Positions 11,612 through 30,251 of a stretch of 64,000 nucleotides of DNA are shown here, piece after piece. The DNA is taken from contig NW_024468909.1 in the NCBI RefSeq assembly GCF_011745365.1, forward strand, positions 806,001 through 870,000, written 5' to 3'. How positions within the stretch are numbered: position 1 is the stretch's first letter; each line of letters begins with the position of its first letter. The stretch is from Cryphonectria parasitica EP155 (taxonomy: Eukaryota > Ascomycota > Sordariomycetes > Diaporthales > Cryphonectriaceae). Below the pieces are notes generated by a model, which saw nothing but the letters and a program-made list of their open reading frames with translations, did no database searches and was not told the origin of the DNA. The position numbers and the translations under genes are program-made.

Positions 11612-13621
11612 ATGCCACGCAGACTGACGAACCCTTTTTCGAGTTCATCCAGCATGACGCCCTCCGAGAAGATGGGTGATCGTAGGCCGTCCACCTCCCG
11701 GACGAACCGTCTCACCCAGCTCTTCTCTTCGTCCCCCAAGAATAAGGACAACCTCTCTGCGCAGCAGTCCCTGCTGGCTGTCCACCAGAACACCTCATCG
11801 CAGCAGATCACTGCGCCCTCCTTATCGCTACCGACCATTTCTCTATCCACCGCCACCGCCGGCGAGGTCAACGATGAGGAGCCCTCGACCACGCTCTTCC
11901 AGCCTCCCTCCACTGCCGAGAGCAAGCGGCAGACGCGCTCCGAGACCCAGTTTGGACCTCTGCTGCACCCGACCCATAGATATATCAGCAAACACCGCGG
12001 AGGTTCGCTCGAGACCCCCATCGAGGACGAGCCGCCCTACTACTACGTCCTCACCACCTACATCAGCTATCTGTTCCTGATTGTCTTCGGCCACGCCCGC
12101 GACTTCTTTGGCAAATATTTTGGCGACCAGAAGCGCTACAGCATCATTCGCGGCGCGAGTGGCTACGCCCCGCTGACCGACGACTTTGACAGCTTCTATA
12201 CCCGTCGCCTGAAGAGGAGAATTGACGATGCCTTCGCTCGCCCCACCACTGGCGTACCGGGCCGCTACATCACCCTGCTAGACCGCACCTCAAACGACTT
12301 CAATTACACATACAAGTACACTGGCACCACCACGGAGACCCTCAACGTCAGCTCCTACAACTACCTCGGCTTTGCCCAAGCCGAAGGCGCATGCGCGGAT
12401 GCTGTTGAAGAGGCTGTTCGCAAGTGGGGCCTGGCCGCCTGCAGTGCGAGGGCCGATTGTGGAACATCCGACTTGACCCAGGAAGTCGAGCGCGAGGTCG
12501 CCCGTTTCCTCGGCAAGCCCGACGCTATGGTCTTCTCGATGGGATACGTCACCAACGCTGGCGCCTTCCCTGCACTTGTCGGCAAGGGCTGTCTGATTGT
12601 CTCCGACGAGCTGAACCACGCCTCCATCCGCGTCGGCGCCCGTCTGACCGGTGCCATGATTAGGTCTTTCAAGCACAACGACATGGCCGACCTGGAGAAG
12701 AAGCTGAGGGAGGCGATTGCCCAGGGACAACCCCGCACCCACCGCCCCTGGAAGAAGATTCTGGTTGCAGTCGAGGGTCTATACTCGATGGAGGGTACCA
12801 TGGTCGATCTGCCAGGTGTCCTGGCCCTCAAGCAGAAGTACAAGTTCTTCCTGTACGTCGACGAGGCCCACAGCATTGGAGCACTTGGCCCCAATGGACG
12901 GGGTGTCTGTGACTACTTCAAGGTGGACCCCAACGAGGTAGACATCTTGATGGGCACCTTCACCAAGTCTTTTGGCGCGAATGGAGGCTACATCGCTGCG
13001 GAGAAGCACATCATCACCAAGCTCAGGAGCATCAACGCGGCATCTCAGTACGGCGAGTGTGCCACTCCGGCTGTCCTGATGCAGATTCTCTCGTCTCTGA
13101 AGATCATCGAGGGCGAGCTGGTGCCGGGGCAGGGCGAGGAGAGATTGCAACGTATCACCTTCAACTCGCGGTATCTCAGGCTGGGTCTCAAGCGGCTCGG
13201 GTTCATCGTTGCGGGTCACGATGACTCTCCTATTATCCCGATCATGCTCTACAACCCTGGAAAGATGCTGGCGTTCAGCCACGAGATGCTCAAGCGCAAG
13301 ATCTCGGTGGTGGTGGTCGGCTACCCTGCCACGCCCCTCATCAGCTCCCGGGCGCGGTTCTGCATATCCGCGGCGCACAACAAGGACGACATGGACCGCC
13401 TGCTGCAGGCATGCGACGAGGTTGGCGACATTCTCCAGATCAAGTTCTCGTCGGGCATCGCGGGCGGTCTCGAACCCCTGCCGGCGGGCGTGACACCCGA
13501 GATGGAGAGGGAGTGGCGCAAGACCGGCGGCAATGACAGCTCTATCATCAAGCCACCGAGGTGGTCGCTGGAGGACGTGTTCGCCTGCGGTGTGCGTGAT
13601 ACCCAGCTGCCTCTGCGATAG
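11612..13621 (+). CDS. lcb2: serine palmitoyltransferase subunit 2 (LCB2)
   Basis: A single exon of 669 aa from ATG 11612. The upstream in-frame TTG at 11588 is not a likely start, and a second ATG at 11654 is possible. With LCB1, it condenses L-serine and palmitoyl-CoA to 3-ketodihydrosphingosine in the ER membrane, the first step of sphingolipid synthesis. Seen: a Ser/Thr-rich, probably disordered N-terminus (1-145), a hydrophobic membrane segment (about 153-169, YLFLIVFG), the alpha-oxoamine synthase fold with NVSSYNYLGFA, SDELNHASIRVGARL, VDEAHSIGALGPNGRG, and the PLP lysine (about Lys452) in GTFTKSFGANGGY. The family's C-terminal RARFCISAAHNKDD is present. It is longer than yeast Lcb2 (561 aa), the excess being mostly N-terminal. 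No LCB1 gene is nearby, as expected. Confidence 0.96.
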   Translation: MPRRLTNPFSSSSSMTPSEKMGDRRPSTSRTNRLTQLFSSSPKNKDNLSAQQSLLAVHQNTSSQQITAPSLSLPTISLSTATAGEVNDEEPSTTLFQPPSTAESKRQTRSETQFGPLLHPTHRYISKHRGGSLETPIEDEPPYYYVLTTYISYLFLIVFGHARDFFGKYFGDQKRYSIIRGASGYAPLTDDFDSFYTRRLKRRIDDAFARPTTGVPGRYITLLDRTSNDFNYTYKYTGTTTETLNVSSYNYLGFAQAEGACADAVEEAVRKWGLAACSARADCGTSDLTQEVEREVARFLGKPDAMVFSMGYVTNAGAFPALVGKGCLIVSDELNHASIRVGARLTGAMIRSFKHNDMADLEKKLREAIAQGQPRTHRPWKKILVAVEGLYSMEGTMVDLPGVLALKQKYKFFLYVDEAHSIGALGPNGRGVCDYFKVDPNEVDILMGTFTKSFGANGGYIAAEKHIITKLRSINAASQYGECATPAVLMQILSSLKIIEGELVPGQGEERLQRITFNSRYLRLGLKRLGFIVAGHDDSPIIPIMLYNPGKMLAFSHEMLKRKISVVVVGYPATPLISSRARFCISAAHNKDDMDRLLQACDEVGDILQIKFSSGIAGGLEPLPAGVTPEMEREWRKTGGNDSSIIKPPRWSLEDVFACGVRDTQLPLR

Positions 13622-15144
13622 GTTCAGGAAACAGTGCTTCTGCGGACACGGGTAATGTCTATTACATAGCTATATATGTTTAGGCGGCTTTCAAATCTCA
13701 CCGGAGTTGTTGAGAAGAGAGGGAGAGAGGGAGAGGGGCCAAGGCTTGAGGCACAAAGCTTTGCATCATTATCAGAAAAGGGACAAGACATTACGACGGC
13801 GTTTGAGATATCATGTATGAACTTACTAATTCACTTCTATGGCCGGCATGGACCAACAATGGCCGGCATGGACTAACAAGCCGTGGCTACGAATGAGCAT
13901 TTACAATTTTTAATGCCGATCAAAATCGGCCTAAACAAGATATTTACAGAGCTAAGGTTGCCGCTTGCAAAAACGAGTGAAAACACACACACGCTGCTTC
14001 AAGGTCATTACAAGGCATATACGTCTATCTATTCGTTTACTGTGCATGCTCACCGTCCACTAGGGCATGCATGTGTCTAGAAGTATGCAAACGGCATGGA
14101 CCAGTGTCGGTGAGTGAGGAGGACCCGTGTGTGTGTTGTCAACTGCACGGGACTGACCGACCAGCCTATACCCAATAACGACTTGGAACAACACCTGCGT
14201 CCTTCACACACCGATGCAATACGACTTTATATGACAGACATGCGGCGTAGGAAATGAAAGAGGCGGAGCTGAGGTTGCCTGGGCTGGGGCTGTGTTGGGT
14301 GATGAGGCTTGTTTACTCACACATACCATTGTCTCTCTCTCTCTTTTTTGCCTGTCAAAACATGACAAACAGGAAGCAACAAAGCAATCTTTAGACGGTG
14401 TGTGTGTGTGTGTGCATGCTGAGAAGAGTCCCACCTCCAGCCAGCAGCACCGAGAGAGCCGGCTGTGCCGTTAGTTCAAGAACGTGGCAACCAGTGGGCG
14501 TGGGTGAGGCTGCGGAGATTTGCAGAAGTGGACGAATTGAGCATGTGTATTACAAAGCCGTTCGCCAGGGGTGCTTGCATTTCCTACTACGGATGTTACT
14601 ATTTCTATTTCTAACACTTTTTTTTCTTCTTCGCTTTTTTCTCTGTTGAAAATCTGCAGCTCCCTGTTTCTTTTGCACCAATCAGTTTCCTTTCGAGGAA
14701 AACAATACCCAATTGATCGTTAGGACAGGGGAAATAAATAAAGGAGGGTTCGTAGCTGTTCCTCAAAGTTTGAAAAGAGAAAAAGAGAGAGACAGAAGGT
14801 AAAGCAGGCCATTAAAAAAAAAGGGCTAAGGACGTCATTGATTAGCTGCGCGCCTAAAAACCGAGCATAGCGGGCGGGCGTTCAGGGTACTGTCGCCGTC
14901 ACGTTCTCTCTGCGGCTTCGCTTCCGAACAGCAGCAGCGACCCAACCTTTGCGACAAGGTCCTGCGTACATCCTCACTCCGCCGACGACCTCCGAGGACC
15001 AATTTCTCGGGCAAATCAGGGGAAGGAGATCATAAACTCCGTATCTTTTCTCTCGTCTCTTCCAGCTCCACTTCTGCTCGTCGTCGCTTCATCAGAGAGA
15101 CAAGACATTCCCATTCCTTTTCCCATCCCGAGACAGGAAGAGGC
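13622..15144. other. intergenic region between lcb2 and the ABC transporter
   Basis: No gene seen. It contains a 20-bp tandem duplication near 13840, a short GT repeat near 14400, a T-rich tract near 14615, and a pyrimidine-rich leader-like region from about 15040. Confidence 0.6.
13840..13879. repeat. 20-bp tandem duplication
   Basis: TGGCCGGCATGGACCAACAA is followed at once by the same 20 bases with one C-to-T change. Two units only, in the 3' flank of lcb2. Confidence 0.85.
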
Positions 15145-15186
15145 ATGCTCTCCCCGCCAGAACTGAGACACTCTCCTCACGCATAA
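15145..15186 (+). promoter_or_regulatory. 13-codon uORF upstream of the ABC transporter
   Basis: ATG at 15145 opens MLSPPELRHSPHA and ends with TAA at 15184-15186, 108 nt before the main ATG. It lies in leader-like sequence; use in vivo is unknown. Confidence 0.3.
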
Positions 15187-15294
15187 CCTTACCTACCTTC
15201 TCACCTACCTTCTTAATCATCTACCACACACGACCTGGGGCTCAAAACCCACCCTGCCCTGGCCTGGCCTGGTTACGTGTCTCGTCCGGCGGCA

Positions 15295-21621
<6,327 letters not shown>

Positions 21622-23573
21622 TATAGTCAAGCCACCCAGTCCGTCAAGTCAGTCAGTCAGTCAGTCACGTCTGCAGGGGCTATTCTTTCGTTGCAGACCA
21701 AACCAAAAGAGGATTTGAAGAGGGTGGGTGGGCACAGAGTTGCCGATGGACAAACAGGCCGACAGACAGGACGGTAGACAGCAGGGAAGACGGGATGGAT
21801 GGATGGATGGGGTCAATGCATTGTAGTGTAAGATTCAGAGCAAAATTCGTAGGGGGGCGGGCAGGCCAAAAATCCGTCCAAACTATCTACGTACAAAAAA
21901 CAAAGAAAAGAAAAATAGAAGAAAAAAAATAACATTTACATACATACGTACTATACTATCACGCATCACACACAGACACACACACACCCTTCATCATTTA
22001 CATCTTACCTCCTATACACACCTACACAAAACCATGGTACCCCCCCCTCCAAAATGATCTCACAAATGATCTCAGACGTCATGGCCGATCCTGCCTAGCT
22101 CGGATCCGCGCCGCCAACGAGCAGCAAGAGCAGCAGTTGCAGCAGTAGCAGTAGCAGCAGCAGTGAGGCCCTATGGCTGTCTGTTCCATCGGATCATCCA
22201 AAGCAGTGCCCTGATGGAAATTTCAATCTTAGTTTGATTTGATGATCTTTCCAAACAGTAAAAGTCCCCTCACACACGCAGACAAGCCTATAGACGAGGG
22301 GACGGACAAGGTTGCGGCAGGCAGATGGACAGGCAGGGCTGGCAGAACAAGGTTCACACCGATTTATGTAGTTTTGTCTCCTTTTGTCAATCATGGTCTG
22401 TGTGTCTGTCTATCTTTTGTCCTGTGGTGCGCTGTCTGCCTTGTCTGCCTGCCTAGCCTCCTCCTTGGCGGTGATGGCACAGTGATTGGACCAAGAAGGG
22501 GGGTGGTGGAGGGTGGATGGAAGGGGGAGGGAGGAGAGGGAAGGGGGGGGGGGGTGGCAAGAGGAACATCATTGAATTTACCATTGTAGTCAATGATCAT
22601 CCACCATCATTCATAATGCTCCCAAGCCCGGCCGCCCCTTTTAGACTGATGCGTTGTACAAAATGCTGACGCCCCCGTCTCACCCTGTGTTCTAAGGCAC
22701 GCCACCAACAAACCATGAGGAGGAGGAAGAAGAAGAAGAAGAAGAAGAAAAGGATGACAATTCTTTCCTCTTTTGCGTTCTACCTCTTCTCCGCCCCCCT
22801 TCCTACCTTAAAAAAAAAAAAAAAGGAAGGGTGGGGGGGGGGGGAGGAAGACAGAAAAAGCCAAAATCAACCACCTTTCTGTCCATTCACCGAAAGGGCA
22901 AAGAAGGGGGGGGGGGGTGTGGTGGGTGTGTGGCAGCGCCATGTGACGCCAAGGGGACGAGAGACATTAGACAACAAGAAGAGCGGGAGAGAATGAGAGA
23001 GAGAGAGAGAGAGAGGAGGTGAAGCCAGCCACATCTAAGTTTTCTGCCGCGTATTCGTGAAGGAAGGTTGCGCGTCGACACAACCCGAATGGCCCTTTGG
23101 GGCCCGATGGATTGCAGGCCGGGAGGAGAGAAGGGAAGGGGGGAGGGGGAAGAGAGACTGATGGGAACACCACTAGACGGATTCACCTTTCATCGAGCAA
23201 TCATTCGTTGGTATTTTTATTTGTACATTTATCAATATTCATTCTTGACTTTGTTTATATTGGCTTCTTCATTATGTTGCTTCTGCTTCTTTCTTCTTCC
23301 TCTCATCTCTCTCTTTTTCTCTTCTCCTTCTCCTCTCTTTTCGTTTCTTCTTATTTTTTTTCCCTTCCTTTTTCTTCTTCTTCTTCTTCCTTGCCTCATG
23401 CCCTTGTCTCTAGTTAAGTGTTGCCGTCAATACGTAATCTGCCCCAGTGATCTCGCTCGGACGTTGTGCGACCATCCCCCGCCCTCTCCCCCCCTCCTTC
23501 TCGTCTCTCATGGGTTGGTCTAGGGTTGCCTAGGGTGGCCTCGTTAGAGGAAACCGGCCTGGGCCAAAGTAAG

Positions 23574-23600
23574 AAAAAAAAAAAAAAAAAAAAAAAAAAA
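23574..23600. repeat. A27 run
   Basis: Twenty-seven uninterrupted A in gene-free DNA. No reading frame ends before it that would suggest a retroposed transcript. Confidence 0.9.
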
Positions 23601-24329
23601 GGAAAGAAGAAAGAAATGCAAGGTCAGCAAAAAATGTGGCTTGCATCTTCGCGCACCGGTCGGGACGCGAGCTGAGTGAAGGGGGGGGGGGGAAGACGGG
23701 AAGGGGATGGAGAAGGAGGGGGGGGGAAGACGGGGGGCGGGAAAGGGAAAAGCAAATGTTTAGATCAGCTGGTGCTGGCGCATACGCCGACGGGACGGGA
23801 GAAGAAGAAGGAAAAGGGGGGTAAATAACAATCAATTCATAATAAATAAATAAAAAAAGAAGGTTTCGTGATTGCTTCTGCTTGGGAAACTAGGGGAACC
23901 AGCCGTGTATCGTTCCGGCGATGATGTCGGCGCCGGAGGCCACCTCTTTTTCCCGAAGAGGCGCGGGAAAGGCGTTTTTCGTCTCAAAGCACTTTTGCGG
24001 AGTGTGGTTTGTTGCTTGGAAGACCCTTGTTCTTTCTCAATTCCTTCTAGCTCTTTTCCTCTTGTTACTTCTTACCTTCTTACCTTCTCTTCCACCCCCC
24101 CCCCCATCACCACCTCTACTTTTTCACCCGGAACCGAGCATCTAAATAGTTCCACTTGAGTACGAAGGGTGGGGAGCGGGCGGGCGGCAGCGGGCCTGCA
24201 TGAATGAATTCAAACGCCTTGACGGCGATGGGGGATTTGGAATCAAAGGGTTTCAGGAGAGAAAAAAGAAGGGCCAAAATAAAAGTCCCCATCATCTACA
24301 TAGTACTGACACTGATGGCCCCCGCCCCC

Positions 24330-24428
24330 TCTTCTTCGCTCTCTCTCGCTCTCTCTGTTTCTCTTTCTTCTCCTTTTCCTCCCCCCCTCTCTCTCTTGTC
24401 TCTTTATGGTGGGCGCGAGAAAGAAAGA

Positions 24429-24467
<39 letters not shown>
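24330..24467. repeat. polypyrimidine then polypurine inverted pair (CT / GA)
   Basis: A CT-rich stretch (about 24330-24405) is followed, after a short GC-containing spacer, by a GA-rich stretch (about 24414-24467) that ends in uninterrupted GA repeats. The two arms are complementary enough to fold back on themselves. Confidence 0.75.
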
Positions 24468-24468
<1 letters not shown>

Positions 24469-24610
24469 CTCTGAAGCCACAGAGCCGCTTCGGCGCAGGA
24501 GAGAGGGGCAAGAGAAACAAGAAAGCGACACCGGCGCTTCCTCCTGCAGGCTAGACGCATTCGCTTGAGATCCTGGGCCCCGTGGTCGGCCGATGTTTGG
24601 TCGTGGGTAG

Positions 24611-24618
<8 letters not shown>

Positions 24619-24656
<38 letters not shown>
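24619..24656. repeat. (AG)19 microsatellite
   Basis: Uninterrupted AG dinucleotides after a short ACAC run. Confidence 0.9.
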
Positions 24657-24659
<3 letters not shown>

Positions 24660-26390
24660 GGGGGTGGAAGGGGGGCAGGCAAGGTCGAGCTTCTTTGCGC
24701 TCGCAACGCCTCGCTTTTTGCGGTACGGTGGGTGGGTCGGGGGGGGGGGGGCTCTCCCAGCTCATCCGGCGTGGGGACCGATGGAGATGGAAGGATCGAA
24801 GCCAGATGTGGGGGATGGCGTGAGTTCGGTAATTCAACCGAGGATTCGCCTGCTTCTCGCGTGGCTCGGGTTCTGCTCAAAAACTTGCCGTACGCTGTTG
24901 TACATAAGTACTACTACCAGCAAGTAGTATTCGCCCACCCAGGGGCCTTCGTCACAAGCAAGTGTGGAGCAGTAGGAGGCCTTGTTCGTCAGGACCAGCG
25001 TTGCATCTGCTTAGTCTCGTCGCAGTCGGCCACTGGCACACACCAACAACCCTCCCCCCCCCCTCTTCCTCCCTCCTCCTCCTCTCTACCGCTGTACTAT
25101 GGTACATGCCATAGCAAGTAGACAAGGCAACGCGTCGTGTGGTCTTGACGGTCTTAGCGAAGGCCCACCTCCAAGAACCTCATGGAGAAACTCCATACAA
25201 TCTCGGTGAAAAAAGAAGACTGGGGACTGAAATGAACCTCTCCTCTCGCCCCTCCCCAGCCGCAGCCGCCGGGGAAACTCAGGCTCGACCCCCGCCCGCA
25301 GATGCAAAAGAATCAAGACAGGCGTTGCATCACGAGCTCGGTGAAGATGGCCTCCACAGCTTGCCTGTCATGAGGCACTGCGGCGTGCAGAGACTGCCGT
25401 GTCCCCAGTGGCCGGGGTCAAGGATATGGTTTGACGATCTGTATGAGGCATCGCATTTTCCCTCCCGTAAACCTTAAAAAGAATTCAAGACTTGAACAAC
25501 AAGAAATAAAACCACTGGTCTCAATGCTACGTGTCACCGAGATCTGCGATAGCCGCCCTGGCGGACCGAGCCACTTTCTCCTTTCCTCCTCCTTTCGTGC
25601 TCCTTCTCCCGGGGGGGGGGGTGGCAAGCACAGGGGAGGACAAACCCTTCCAGCATCCCTCTGATACATCATGGTTTAGCATAAAGTTATGTGTGGGATA
25701 GTAGCGTACATGATAAGATTTAATTCACCGAAAGGTGGGACGTGGGTTCAGAGACATTACGCACTGGCGAAACGGAAACCCTCGGTCGAATTGCCCCCGG
25801 CGGAGGCAGACTTTTTGACAGGCGGCGTGGCCGGCAAAAGTTGCCCACCCCTAGTCTCGTGGAAGGCCATGAAGGATCATGATTCAGAAAAAGGTTGTTG
25901 TCTTCTGGCTCGTCCTCGCAAATCTAGGCCATGGGGCCAGGTACTATGGCTGTCCCGTTGCTCTGCATTCCTAATGTCCATGTGAGCGACCTTCTCTCCT
26001 TGTGTACACAAGGGACAATCTTACCATACTTGTGTGTGCTCCCCAATTGAGAGTAAGATTCAGAGCAATCGGTAGCGCTTGCAGATCCCTCTACGGGCAG
26101 CGGAATGTGACCCGTACAGGTACCATGTACTGTACGTGACTTGCTATCACAAGCTTGCAGGCTGTTTAAAGATCCTCTCTTCCTCGGTAAAGCAATCGGA
26201 CGGAATTCCAACTTGTCGCATCCGCGCCATCCAGCCTGCTAGTCCACAGAGGTCACGATCATGGTTGCTTGACTGAGACGGAGCCTCCAGTGACGATCCT
26301 CAGCCCATTTCTCATGGTGGGTACCAGTTACCGCGTGGGAGTGGGCCACTATCCTGGTCAGTCATCGACGACAGCCGACAAAAACGTCTG

Positions 26391-26404
26391 CACACACACA
26401 CACA

Positions 26405-26436
<32 letters not shown>
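26391..26436. repeat. (CA)n microsatellite with one TA interruption
   Basis: About 46 nt of CA repeat with one T substitution near its centre. Confidence 0.9.
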
Positions 26437-26437
<1 letters not shown>

Positions 26438-29400
26438 GCCAGGCAGGGTTGATCGAGAGGGGTAACACTGATGAGAATGAAAGAGACCAAGAAAGAAAAA
26501 AAGACCTAAAAAATTAATGGGTCGACAGCCCGGCCTGCACTCCCTTGGTGGGGACTGAAGTTGATGTCGAGACCCCCCCTGAGTGGTGTAATACGAGCTT
26601 GATGCGGGTAGAAAAAGTTGCACATCCTCTCTTGCGTGTGTCGACGATCAGGCGAGGTTACACGGCAGAGTGCCATGTAGGCCCTTGAACCTTCATGGAC
26701 AAGTGCTGCATCCAAAGACAAGAGTGACTATATGCAAGAATCCAATTCGGGCTCGGCAGACCTGCCACGTCTCCGTTTGGGACATGATCTGACAACATGG
26801 CGGCGCACACCAGCTCGGATCTCGTGCCTCTGGCAGGCGGGCCATCAACCGACCTTACCTTTTCGGCTCCAAAATAATCTGTGAGGTATCGTGGACAGTC
26901 ATAAAATGCCTCGTGGCATCGAGGAGGGGCTAGGTCTGACAGCTTCCTGTTGCGTCAAGGCCTGCATCTAGCCAGTGTAGCCATGACATATTCCGGCACG
27001 CTCTTGGTCGTTTGAGCCTTCGTCCGACTGCCTCCACCCCACGCGCAAGATTCGCTTGATGATCAGGGCAACAAGTCAACGAGAGATCCAACTGGCGTGA
27101 GGCTACTATTGAGAACTGTCCCCTTCCCTGCAGGCCTGAACTGGAAGCCTGCCAGTCCCATTGAGATTTAGCAGCGCAGATCTCGGAGGAGTGAACCGAA
27201 AGCAAGTGGCCCCTACTCCCAGTCCCTCAAAACAAGGCGCAGCGTCGCGTCCATAGCTGTTCTGGAAGATTGTGATGAGATATCACCCTTGCGGCGTCAA
27301 GACTGAGTACTTGGTCGAAAGAGAGCCATGTGCGCAGACCTCAGTCTATTGAAATATCGTGAGATTCTGGTCCACCTGTAGCTCACTTTTACAGTACATG
27401 GCCACGCGTCTCTGTATAGACTACGCAAAGAGGCGCCGCCGGAGCTGAGACCGAGCAGACTGAGGAGGGAGTGTGCCGGTAGCTCTTGTCTCTTCGGCAT
27501 CCGATTCAGCTGTGTATGTCTCGGGAAGACTTCTTTGACGGGTAATGGTTCTGGCAGCGATCGCCATAATCGAAACACCTCAGTCAGTATTGACCATCGG
27601 GAGATGTAGCACTAGAGTCGTCTTGCCTTCTGCTCTCCAAATTTCAGTGGTATGCCTGGATGCAGGACGACTGTGTAACCCAAAGTTGAGAGATTGGTGG
27701 AGGGGGAGGGAGAGGGTGGCTGGGGGCGGGGCTCCATAATTGACAGAGCCATATGTCGCAAAGAGATCAGAGAGAAGAAAGCCTGAAAATTCGTCGGCTC
27801 TTTCTTGCGCGATATAGGCCCGTAGCGAGCCGGGATTCCAGCTCAGCGCCCTGTCAAACGACACGTCAAGTTCCTTGACCCCTCATGGCATGCTGGTCCC
27901 AACAGGACGTTGCATGGCTGGTCTTGTACACGCCAATTCCACAGGTGATATACCTAGCGATTAATCGACGAGAAGACGGGTGTGGCGGCGACGGCTTGCC
28001 TACGCCTCGGGTAGTTGATTGCGTCGTATTACACCGGCTCCTCGAGCACCCGCTCGTGAGCTGAATTCCAGGTTTCACCCATGACAGTCTCATCTGCAGG
28101 CGGGCTTCACAGGTCAAAATTCTCGGGTAGACGGCGGGCATTCTCCCTGAACGGCCGCCAGATAGAGACGTCAACTTTTCCCCCAGAGACGAGGATAGAT
28201 GCCCTCAAGCCCTCGAAGTGTGACCTGTGAAAGGATCAGGGTTCCTCAGGTGCCCGCTGCTTCCACCCGCCTTTGACAGGAAAACTGGGTCGTGGTGTAA
28301 CGTTGGGGCCCTGAGTTGTGGCATGTGTTCCACTTTCTGGAGCAGGCCAATCAGGATTCCCATGTTTTGTCCTCTCGCAACAATTTCTGGAGCCAACGAT
28401 CGTCTCACCGCATCTAAGATCAAGTTGCGGTCCAAGCTTCCAAGAAACCGCAGACAGTCTAGACTCGATTTGCTTATGAGAAGGTCGTGTTGCGTTCGAT
28501 AGGCCCTAGGAACCTCTACTGTCGGCCCGCGGGACTCTTACCGCCAGAGGCTGGGTGGGTTGTGACCCAGGGTGGGGTCCAAATGCCACGCCATGCAAAA
28601 GTCGGGCGATTCGGAAAGATCGTCCTGGGACTCCGACCTGGGCCAAATATGGAACGACTTAGAAGATGCGTGACCGCCTAACCGAATATTGATTTGGTCA
28701 GTGAGAGCCAAGGTTGAAGACCCAGGGCTGTGCTCGTGTCCTAGCATATCAAGAATTGTGCTGCTCTAGGGACTGGGCTATCGATCATGCTCGGTTTACG
28801 CAGTAGTCTTCGCCGTAGTCAAAGCTAAACACAGTTGTGTGACTGCAGTGGCACAGCCACCAGTTTGATGGCTGCCAAAGGTTGGATGAGTATGCCATTG
28901 TCCGATTCGCTCAGAGAACAGAGGGGGTTTCATCGTCGCTGATTAGGGCATCATGTCTTCAGTCTCCAGGCGGGTCGCTCCGTGATATTCTGGCGTGCTC
29001 CGTCGGGGCGTAAAGACACGTGTGCCAGGCACGACTCTCTCGCATCGGCAGTCGAGATATCACAGGTAAGTAGGTGTGGGGTGGGCAATCCCGACAGTCT
29101 GGATGCACCTGTCAGCGGGTGCAGCGGTGACACATGACGGACGTGGTATGTGGCATCATCCTGTTGTTTGTTCCTTGCAGGGCGGGATGGTCAGGCCAAG
29201 TGAAGCTATTGATACCGGTGAGGACTGATGCGGTATCGTCGGAATTTAAGGTTGGGCCGGTGAGGCGTGGAACACCAACGGGACGTCGAGCTGCTGACTC
29301 GCAGGATCTCGGCAGCTTCCGAGCCGCTAAAGCGCACAAGTGAGAACTGAGTGCCGCCAGACCCTGCTGGCCACTTTCCAAGGATTCGTGGAGTATGGGC

Positions 29401-30191
29401 TTCCTCAGTTGCACTTGGACAGGACAACTTAAGGCGGATTTGTCAAGGACATGAAAAGACGTGTCCTGAGTGCCACCAGACAAGACACCACCATAGTAGA
29501 AGCCTTTCCTTCCGAGCACGAATGGCCTTGTCGCTCCTTGTGTCACTCGGGATTGGCCAGCCGAGGTTGTACGATCTCCCTGACGAAATGCGATTGGACG
29601 CAATTTGCGTTAACCTCATGCAGCCGACCCTGAAGAATGCTGAAAGGCGCTGGCCATGTAAAGGACCACCGCCGCATACCGCACGTTAGCGTTGGCCATA
29701 CGAAACCTGATGCTGCAGGATTGTGATTCCTGAGCCGGGCAAAATAGCTGGGAGGCTGCTTAACGACTCGGGATCTGAAAAGCCTTGGCCAACCCTAGAC
29801 GAGAAAATAGCAAGGGTATCCCCAGGGAAGGGAAGCTCTCTCAGATCAGCCAGATACACTCGGCTGGCTGCATTGCGTGCTTCACAGGCTTGGCTGCCCC
29901 GAAGTTCCAGTATGCTGCAGCCGAGCACGCGCAAGCTGACGGCATCCTTCGAAGTGAGGGGCAATGCTGTTCATGCAAGATTATGCGGGAAAAGCCACTC
30001 CATCACTCAAAAATCGATTTCTGCTTTTCAGCTTCATCCAAAATATTCCATCATCTGCGCAGACACGATGGAATAGTACTGTGTGGTCTTTGACTCGTTT
30101 TGGGTGCCCATGCTGCCTAGAATTCAGGAAGCTGCAGAGAGCTGCAGCCAGAGTCGCTAGCCATCGAGATATGTTGGAATTGTATGACACG

Positions 30192-30251
30192 AAAAGCCGA
30201 TTCAACTTTCTTGAGTCGGTTTTTTTTGGTTTTTTTTGGTTTTTTTTTTTT
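30192..30251 (+). other. 14-bp hairpin followed by three T-tracts
   Basis: Left arm 30192-30205 and right arm 30211-30224 pair over 14 positions (two G-U) around a 5-nt loop. T8-GG-T8-GG-T12 follows, overlapping the end of the right arm. It looks like the end of a structured RNA with a U-tail, but no A/B box or reading frame was found upstream. Confidence 0.4.

Noticed and set aside
24565..25121. Open frames of 120-179 codons in repeat-rich DNA
   Set aside because: They consist largely of Arg-Glu dipeptides from the GA microsatellite and have no homology signal.
26391..26436. CA repeats as possible remnant of a mobile element tail
   Set aside because: Simple microsatellite; no adjacent element structure or target-site duplication seen.
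29112..29603. 163-codon open frame on the minus strand in the gene-free region
   Set aside because: It starts with TTG, has no ATG in the first part, no recognisable domain and no coding-like composition.
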